A stretch of DNA of 34,985 nucleotides from CAYRVX01 sp964642165 (GTDB lineage: Bacteria; Planctomycetota; Phycisphaerae; SM23-33), in contig CAZXOC010000041.1 of the NCBI GenBank assembly GCA_964642165.1, positions 1 to 34,985 of the forward strand, read 5' to 3'. The notes under the pieces are model-generated. The model was given only the letters and a program-made list of their open reading frames with translations. It was not told the DNA's origin and did no database searches. Within the stretch, counting starts at the first letter, position 1, and each line of letters opens with the position of its first letter. Below, in pieces: positions 30,046 to 34,985 of this stretch. Position numbers and translations under genes: made by a program.

Positions 30046-33000
30046 ATGAAATGCACGGCCATCCATCTGTTCGTCCTTGTCTGCGGCCTGCTGGTCGCCG
30101 GTTCGGTCGCCTGGGGTGAGGTGCCCGTTACGATCGTCAACGCCGGGTTCGAGGACCCGGTGCTGGGGGAAGACGGTTGGACGTGGAATGACGTCCCCGG
30201 CTGGACGCAGGGGGGTCCCGACGGCGTCGGCATATGGAACCCCACACTTACGGACTTCGACCCGGTGGAAGCCCCCGAGGGGAATAACGTGCTGTACTCG
30301 GAAGTGGAAGGCGTCACGAACACGCCCACCTGGGTCGCGCAGGTCCTGGACACGACGTTTCAGCTCGATGCGGACTACACGTTATCCGCATCGGTGGGCA
30401 ATTCGAATTACTACTACTGGCCGGGCTACAGCGTCCAGCTTCTGGTCGACGGGTCCGTGATCGCCGAGGACAACAACACGCTATGGCCGGACTACACGAA
30501 GTGGGACACCTCGACCGTATCGTATACCTGGGATGCGGGCGACTCGGCCCTTGTGGGACAGCCCCTGGAGGTCCGCCTGCTCAACCTGGGGATCAATGTC
30601 GACGGCGTCGACCCCGTCACGGACGAGGTCTTCGGCGTCGAGTTCGACAACGTGATCCTCAACGCCACGTACGCCCACCCCATCTCCGACGCCGACGGGC
30701 CGTATCACGTGGAGATCGGCACGGGCTCGCTCAGCCTCGACGGCAGCGGCTCGCACCCGGCCGACGGCTCGAGCCTCTCTCTGTACGAATGGGACCTGGA
30801 CGGCAACGGCACGTGGGATGTCTCGTTCGCGTCGCCGACGCCGGACGCGATCAGCTACGCGGACCTTACGGGCGTCTACGGGATGTCGGAGGGCGAGAAC
30901 GCCATCAACCTCCGCGTGACCGACGGAACATCCGGGGAGACGGCCATCGCATCCTCGATCGTCGACATTGCCCCGGCGAGAACTACCATCACCGGCACGG
31001 CGAACGGCCCGACCAGCAACAGATACAACTCGGACAGTTGGAACAACCCGGACAACTGGGATACCGGCGTTCCGTCCGACGCGATAGCCGCCGCGGTTCA
31101 CGATGGCGTCTTCGCGCAGGCAAATGGTGTGACCCCGACGTACTCCGGCGGCCTGACACTGAACGCCAATTCGCGCCTGAAGATCGGGGGAGTAGACGGT
31201 CCCCTGGAAGCCCGATTTGCCTTGGGCACGGGCGTTCTCACCATGCATGAGGGTTCGTCGATCACAATCAACCTCAAGACCAACATCAGCTATCCGCCCC
31301 TTGCGATGGCCGGGGATGCCCAGCTCACCTCCTCATCAACTCAGAGTCACCACAGAAACTACACCATCGGGTCCGTGAGTGGAGACGGCACTCTGACGAT
31401 CTCAGGAACCAACAACAATACGTACCGTTTCAATACCGCCAATCCGGACTGGTCCGGCGGGTTGGTCATCACACAGAATTCCGGCCCAACGGCTGTCGAG
31501 GCCGATGTTACTGGTTCTCTCGGCACCGGAAATGTGACCGTGGAAAATGGGACGTCGCTCCAGATTGATGCTGCCAATGCGATGGGCGACGGCGCGACAC
31601 TGAATCTAAATGGCGACAGAAGTACTCGGAAAAGCACCAAGCTGATCATGAACGCGGACGATACCATCGCCTGGTTCTACCTCGACGGTGTCGCGCAGGC
31701 GATGGGGGATTACACCAGCGCGAGCGGGCTGTTCACTTTGAACGGCGATCCCCTGATCTCCGGCAGCGGGACCTTGATCGTCGACCCCGGCATCCCGACG
31801 ATGACGTGGGTCGATGGCGCCGGCGACTGGAGCGAGGCCGCCAATTGGGATCCCGGGCTCCTCACCGACGCCGACGTGACGATCGACCTGGCGGATAGCA
31901 TCGTAACCCTCGACGCGAACCAATCCGACTGGAGGGTATCCGTCGGCGGCGCCGCCGCATCAAGCCTCGTCATTCCGGCCGACAAGGCGCTGACCGTGAC
32001 CGATTCGGCGAACGGGTCCCTCACCATCGGCCCGTCCGGTTCGATGAGCGTTGAGGGCACGCTGATCAGCCCCGAGCTCAACTCCTCCGGCGCCGTCGCC
32101 GTCAACGGCCCGGCCGCCAACATGGCGGGCGTGGACCGGCTGAACCTCAGCGGCGGAAGCACCCTCACCGTCGGCCCCGCCGCCACGCTGACCAACAATG
32201 GCGCCGTGAACAACGCGGGCACGGTAAACGTCGACGGCGTGCTGACCGCACTCGGCGAACTGACCAACACGGGCGCGATCAACTTCGCCGCCGCCGGTAC
32301 GTTGAATGCCTCCGCCGCTTCGACCACGGGGATGACCTTCGCCGATGGGGCGACGCTGAACGTCGACAACCTGACGATCGCCACGGCCGTCGACGCCAGT
32401 CCCGGCAAGGTCAACTTGCCGATCGACGGCAAGAACATCGCCATCGGCCCCGCGGGGTCGCTGCACCGGCCCGGGCCCTACGTCGGCGGCGCGGGCAGCC
32501 TGGACATCGGCGGGGCCTTCACCGGCGTGACGGACATCACGGTGGACACCGTGAGGATCTCCGGCGAGTTCACCACCGGCAGCAACATCAGCGCGGCCGA
32601 CACGTTGACGCTGGACGGCGGCAAGGTCAACGTCACCGGCGATTCCGATTTCTCGACCGGAACCGGGCTGACGGTTACCGTGAACGAGCCCAACCTGAAC
32701 ATCACCGGCGCCGGGCACTTGACGCTCCACGCCCCCGGCAAGCTGGGCCCCGAGACGCTTGCGTTCGACTTCGAGTCGGGCACCCTCGACGGCTGGACCA
32801 GCGTCGGCGACGACTACGGGTTCGACGGCACGGCCTTCAATCCCCTCACCAACAACCCCGTCGACCACAACCGCGTGTCGCAGATGAATGGCGACTGGTA
32901 CGTGGAAACGTACAAGGTGCAGTCGGGCAGCCAGAGCGACAACTACACCGGAATCATTGAGACTTCCCCGTTCGTTCTCGGCCCCAATGCCACCATCTCG

Positions 33001-34985
33001 ATGTCGGTGGCCGGGGGGTCGGTGGGCTGGTCCGGCGATCCCGACGCGCCCGCGTCCGGCCTCATCGGCATCGGCGTCGAGCGCCAGGTGGGCGAGGGGG
33101 ACTGGGAGAGCATCCACTGGGAGAACGGCAGCGGCGGCACCGGCGTGCAGGCCCGCAGTTGGGACGCCAGCGCGTACGAGGGCGAGACGCTGCGCCTGCG
33201 CTGCTACGACACCCGCACGGGCGGCTGGGCCTGGATTGCCATGGACGACGTCCAGGTCTCCAGCATCATTGTCGATCGCAGGCTCGAGTTCGGCGAGCTG
33301 GCCATGGAGTCGGGCACGCAACTGACCCTCGACGGCGCGGGCGGCCCGGGCACGGGCCATGCGGTCTTCGGTTCGATCGCCGTGGGCGACGGCGCCGTCA
33401 TCAACGGCAACGCGGTCACCGCCGCAGGCGCTCCCGTGGCGGTGAACTCCGGCGGCGCCGGCACGCTGACAATCAACGGCAGCCTCGTCGTAGGCGAGGA
33501 GAGCGTCATCACCTGGCAAATGGACGACCTGCTCGACGTCACCGCCGGCGCAGTCAGCGGCGACCTGACGCTCCTGGGCGATGTGAACGTGGATGTCGAT
33601 GTCAGCTCGGGCGTTCCCACCCCTGGTGTTGCTTATCCCGTGATCGACTTCCAAGGCAGCCTGACCCTGGGCGAAACTGCCGCCGGTCCGGGCGGCCTGC
33701 TGCCGGGCGTCGTCAGCAGCAGCGGCGCCGACGATTGGAGCGCCGCAGAGCTGTGGTACGACACCGACAGCAAGAGCGTGTTCCTTCTTTCCAGCGCGAC
33801 CCGCACCTGGAACGACTCGGACGGCGCCTGGGGCAGCAGCAACTGGCTGCCTGACCCGCCCTCGGGCCCGACCCTGTTCGGCACCATGGTCGTCAATGGC
33901 GGCACGGTGACCGTGGATGCGCCTCGCGTGGGATTGGACAGCGCCTTCGGCCTGTCGATCGGCGGCACGGGCACGGTCGACGTCGATAGCGAGCTCAACG
34001 TCGTCGGGGCCACCAGCGTTGGCGGCGGGGGTCTGAACGTCAACGCGCCCCTGAGTAGCGGCAGCGTCGCCGTCGGCGGCGGGGCCGTAGTCGTCGGCGC
34101 GACGGGCGCCCTGGCCAGCAATACGACGATGGACATCTCCACCGGGTCCGTCCGTTCGCTGGCGGGTGGTGCGATCAGCGCCCCCACCGTGAACGTCTCC
34201 GGGATCGGCAGTCTGGACTCGGGCGGCCAACTGAACGCCACCACGCTCAACTGCCTGGCTTCGACGACCACGTTGAGCGGGACCGGGACCGTCGGTGTTG
34301 TGAACGTCGATCCGGCCGGTACGCTCATCGTAAACGGTCCACTGAACGCCACGACGGTGAACACCGCCGGCGCGGCCACCTTCAGCGGGACCGGGACGAT
34401 CGGCGCCCTGAACGTCACCGGCCTGACCACCAACATTCCGTCGGCGGCAACGAACTTCGGCGCCATCACCGTGGGCGGCGACGGTTCGGTCGTGACCACC
34501 GCCCCGATTGCGGCCACCGGAGACATCAGCGTCTCCGGCACGCTGACCGCCGGCGGCAACGTCACCGCGGCCGGAAAGCTGACGCTCGACGGCGCGACGG
34601 TGAACGTCACCGGCATTGCCGATTTCTCGACCGGCACTGGCAAGACGGCGATCAAGAACGCACCCGACCTGAACATCACCGGCGCCGGGCACCTGACGAT
34701 CCAGGCCGTCCTCGCCGGCGGCCCCCCCGAGGGTCTTGGGGCCCATTATGACGCCCAGGTTGGCGTGATTCTCGACGCAGGCGACAACGTCACCACCTGG
34801 GAAGACCAGTCGGGCAACGACCGCCATGCCACAGCGCCCGGAACGGGCGCCAAGGCCACTGTGGGCGTCGGCGTCCTGAACGGGCTCGACGTGATCGACT
34901 TCGGCGACAACGCCAATAACAACAAGAGCTACTTGGAAGTAGGCGGCGACGAATTCGACGCCGAGGTGGTCTACACGGTGTTCCG
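30046..34985 (+). CDS. Giant secreted multidomain surface protein, 3' end beyond window
   Basis: An open frame of 1646 codons runs off the right edge without any stop. ATG at 30046 has GGGAG seven bases upstream and begins a signal peptide (KCTAIHLFVLVCGLLVAGSVAWG). Domains: 26-205, resembling the Stig cyclase HpiC1 fold (VNAGFEDP, QVLDTTFQLDADYTLSASVGN, PGYSVQLLVDG, VEFDNV); 206-305, PKD-like (SGSHPADGSSLSLYEWDLDGNGTWD). Then beta-strand arrays with three W-rich modules (DSWNNPDNWD, TWVDGAGDWSEAANW, TWNDSDGAWGSSNW), as in PVC autotransporter-like proteins. Near 906-1065 is a jelly-roll (FDFESGTLDGWT..IAMDDVQV). The last 80 residues open a LamG-like domain (WEDQSGNDRHATAPG). Codons are less GC-rich at 31020-31760. 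Any C-terminal sorting signal is outside the window. Confidence 0.85.
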   Translation, partial: MKCTAIHLFVLVCGLLVAGSVAWGEVPVTIVNAGFEDPVLGEDGWTWNDVPGWTQGGPDGVGIWNPTLTDFDPVEAPEGNNVLYSEVEGVTNTPTWVAQVLDTTFQLDADYTLSASVGNSNYYYWPGYSVQLLVDGSVIAEDNNTLWPDYTKWDTSTVSYTWDAGDSALVGQPLEVRLLNLGINVDGVDPVTDEVFGVEFDNVILNATYAHPISDADGPYHVEIGTGSLSLDGSGSHPADGSSLSLYEWDLDGNGTWDVSFASPTPDAISYADLTGVYGMSEGENAINLRVTDGTSGETAIASSIVDIAPARTTITGTANGPTSNRYNSDSWNNPDNWDTGVPSDAIAAAVHDGVFAQANGVTPTYSGGLTLNANSRLKIGGVDGPLEARFALGTGVLTMHEGSSITINLKTNISYPPLAMAGDAQLTSSSTQSHHRNYTIGSVSGDGTLTISGTNNNTYRFNTANPDWSGGLVITQNSGPTAVEADVTGSLGTGNVTVENGTSLQIDAANAMGDGATLNLNGDRSTRKSTKLIMNADDTIAWFYLDGVAQAMGDYTSASGLFTLNGDPLISGSGTLIVDPGIPTMTWVDGAGDWSEAANWDPGLLTDADVTIDLADSIVTLDANQSDWRVSVGGAAASSLVIPADKALTVTDSANGSLTIGPSGSMSVEGTLISPELNSSGAVAVNGPAANMAGVDRLNLSGGSTLTVGPAATLTNNGAVNNAGTVNVDGVLTALGELTNTGAINFAAAGTLNASAASTTGMTFADGATLNVDNLTIATAVDASPGKVNLPIDGKNIAIGPAGSLHRPGPYVGGAGSLDIGGAFTGVTDITVDTVRISGEFTTGSNISAADTLTLDGGKVNVTGDSDFSTGTGLTVTVNEPNLNITGAGHLTLHAPGKLGPETLAFDFESGTLDGWTSVGDDYGFDGTAFNPLTNNPVDHNRVSQMNGDWYVETYKVQSGSQSDNYTGIIETSPFVLGPNATISMSVAGGSVGWSGDPDAPASGLIGIGVERQVGEGDWESIHWENGSGGTGVQARSWDASAYEGETLRLRCYDTRTGGWAWIAMDDVQVSSIIVDRRLEFGELAMESGTQLTLDGAGGPGTGHAVFGSIAVGDGAVINGNAVTAAGAPVAVNSGGAGTLTINGSLVVGEESVITWQMDDLLDVTAGAVSGDLTLLGDVNVDVDVSSGVPTPGVAYPVIDFQGSLTLGETAAGPGGLLPGVVSSSGADDWSAAELWYDTDSKSVFLLSSATRTWNDSDGAWGSSNWLPDPPSGPTLFGTMVVNGGTVTVDAPRVGLDSAFGLSIGGTGTVDVDSELNVVGATSVGGGGLNVNAPLSSGSVAVGGGAVVVGATGALASNTTMDISTGSVRSLAGGAISAPTVNVSGIGSLDSGGQLNATTLNCLASTTTLSGTGTVGVVNVDPAGTLIVNGPLNATTVNTAGAATFSGTGTIGALNVTGLTTNIPSAATNFGAITVGGDGSVVTTAPIAATGDISVSGTLTAGGNVTAAGKLTLDGATVNVTGIADFSTGTGKTAIKNAPDLNITGAGHLTIQAVLAGGPPEGLGAHYDAQVGVILDAGDNVTTWEDQSGNDRHATAPGTGAKATVGVGVLNGLDVIDFGDNANNNKSYLEVGGDEFDAEVVYTVF
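32602..32730 (+). repeat. Internal repeat unit 1 of the giant protein
   Basis: Forty-three codons reading LTLDGGKVNVTG, then DFSTGTG and LNITGAGHLTL. It is matched without gaps by the unit at 34576. By eye 30 of 43 residues are identical. It ends a beta-array and is followed by the jelly-roll domain. Confidence 0.85.
34576..34704 (+). repeat. Internal repeat unit 2 of the giant protein
   Basis: Forty-three codons reading LTLDGATVNVTG, then DFSTGTG and LNITGAGHLTI, the gapless partner of the unit at 32602. It ends a second beta-array and is followed by the LamG-like domain. Confidence 0.85.

Noticed and set aside
31960..34827. A 955-codon open frame on the minus strand opposite the giant gene
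   Set aside because: It is the antisense of a low-complexity Gly/Ala/Asp-rich coding region, has no family pattern and no ribosome site, and the plus-strand frame has a signal peptide and recognisable domains.
1..34985. CRISPR arrays, tRNA or rRNA genes
   Set aside because: No short evenly spaced repeats, no cloverleaf-type sequences with a TTCGA arm and no rRNA conserved blocks were seen.

Overview
This is a very GC-rich bacterial window, dense with genes and with little intergenic DNA. I read it as a chromosome segment from an uncultured planctomycete-like bacterium (Planctomycetota, perhaps near Phycisphaerae). The reasons are the yicC-gmk-rpoZ-coaBC core-gene block, an RDD-domain protein with a long extracytoplasmic N-terminus, a sigma-70 factor with a divergent region 2.4, a relic of a XylR-type regulator, and a giant secreted beta-strand-rich protein of the kind common in the PVC group. 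The lineage is an inference; no rRNA gene is present.

Region 1 (1-8812, all minus strand) is a housekeeping run read from pheA leftward: pheA, tpiA, secG, yicC, gmk, rpoZ, coaC, coaB, a URO-D-superfamily gene, dut and the N-terminal part of ftsK. Several junctions overlap or nearly touch. CoaB and CoaC are separate genes here, and SecG carries an unusual extra beta-domain. A good sigma-70 promoter precedes pheA. Region 2 (8951-11221, minus) is priA.

Region 3 (11413-18616, plus) is an operon-like series: a single-domain response regulator, a secreted two-domain M16 peptidase, a cyclodeaminase-like protein, a Cys4 protein, a lipoprotein and an RDD membrane protein. From the peptidase on, three of the four junctions are ATGA or GTGA overlaps. 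I do not recognise this set as a described system. Region 4 (18637-20113, minus) holds a superoxide-reductase-like protein lacking one iron ligand and an alternative sigma-70 factor with a long structured leader.

Region 5 (20512-25047) has a MASE3-PAS histidine kinase with its NarL-type regulator (minus). Divergent from it is a gene for two fused ModA-like binding domains (plus), with no permease nearby. The promoters face away from each other within about 100 bp. Region 6 (25127-28251, minus) is an ABC exporter-type ATPase and permease behind a membrane-anchored protein of unknown function whose start looks leaderless. A secreted esterase (28440-29282, plus) diverges from it.

Region 7 (29283-34985) begins with an AT-rich scar and the broken start of a XylR-like regulator gene. 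It is followed by a 1646-codon open gene that runs off the right edge. This encodes a secreted multidomain protein: a domain resembling HpiC1 (Stig cyclase), a PKD-like domain, beta-repeat arrays, a jelly-roll domain, and the start of a LamG-like domain. The best candidates for undescribed biology are the HpiC1-like surface protein, the SecG fusion, the tandem binding protein and the M16-to-RDD operon.
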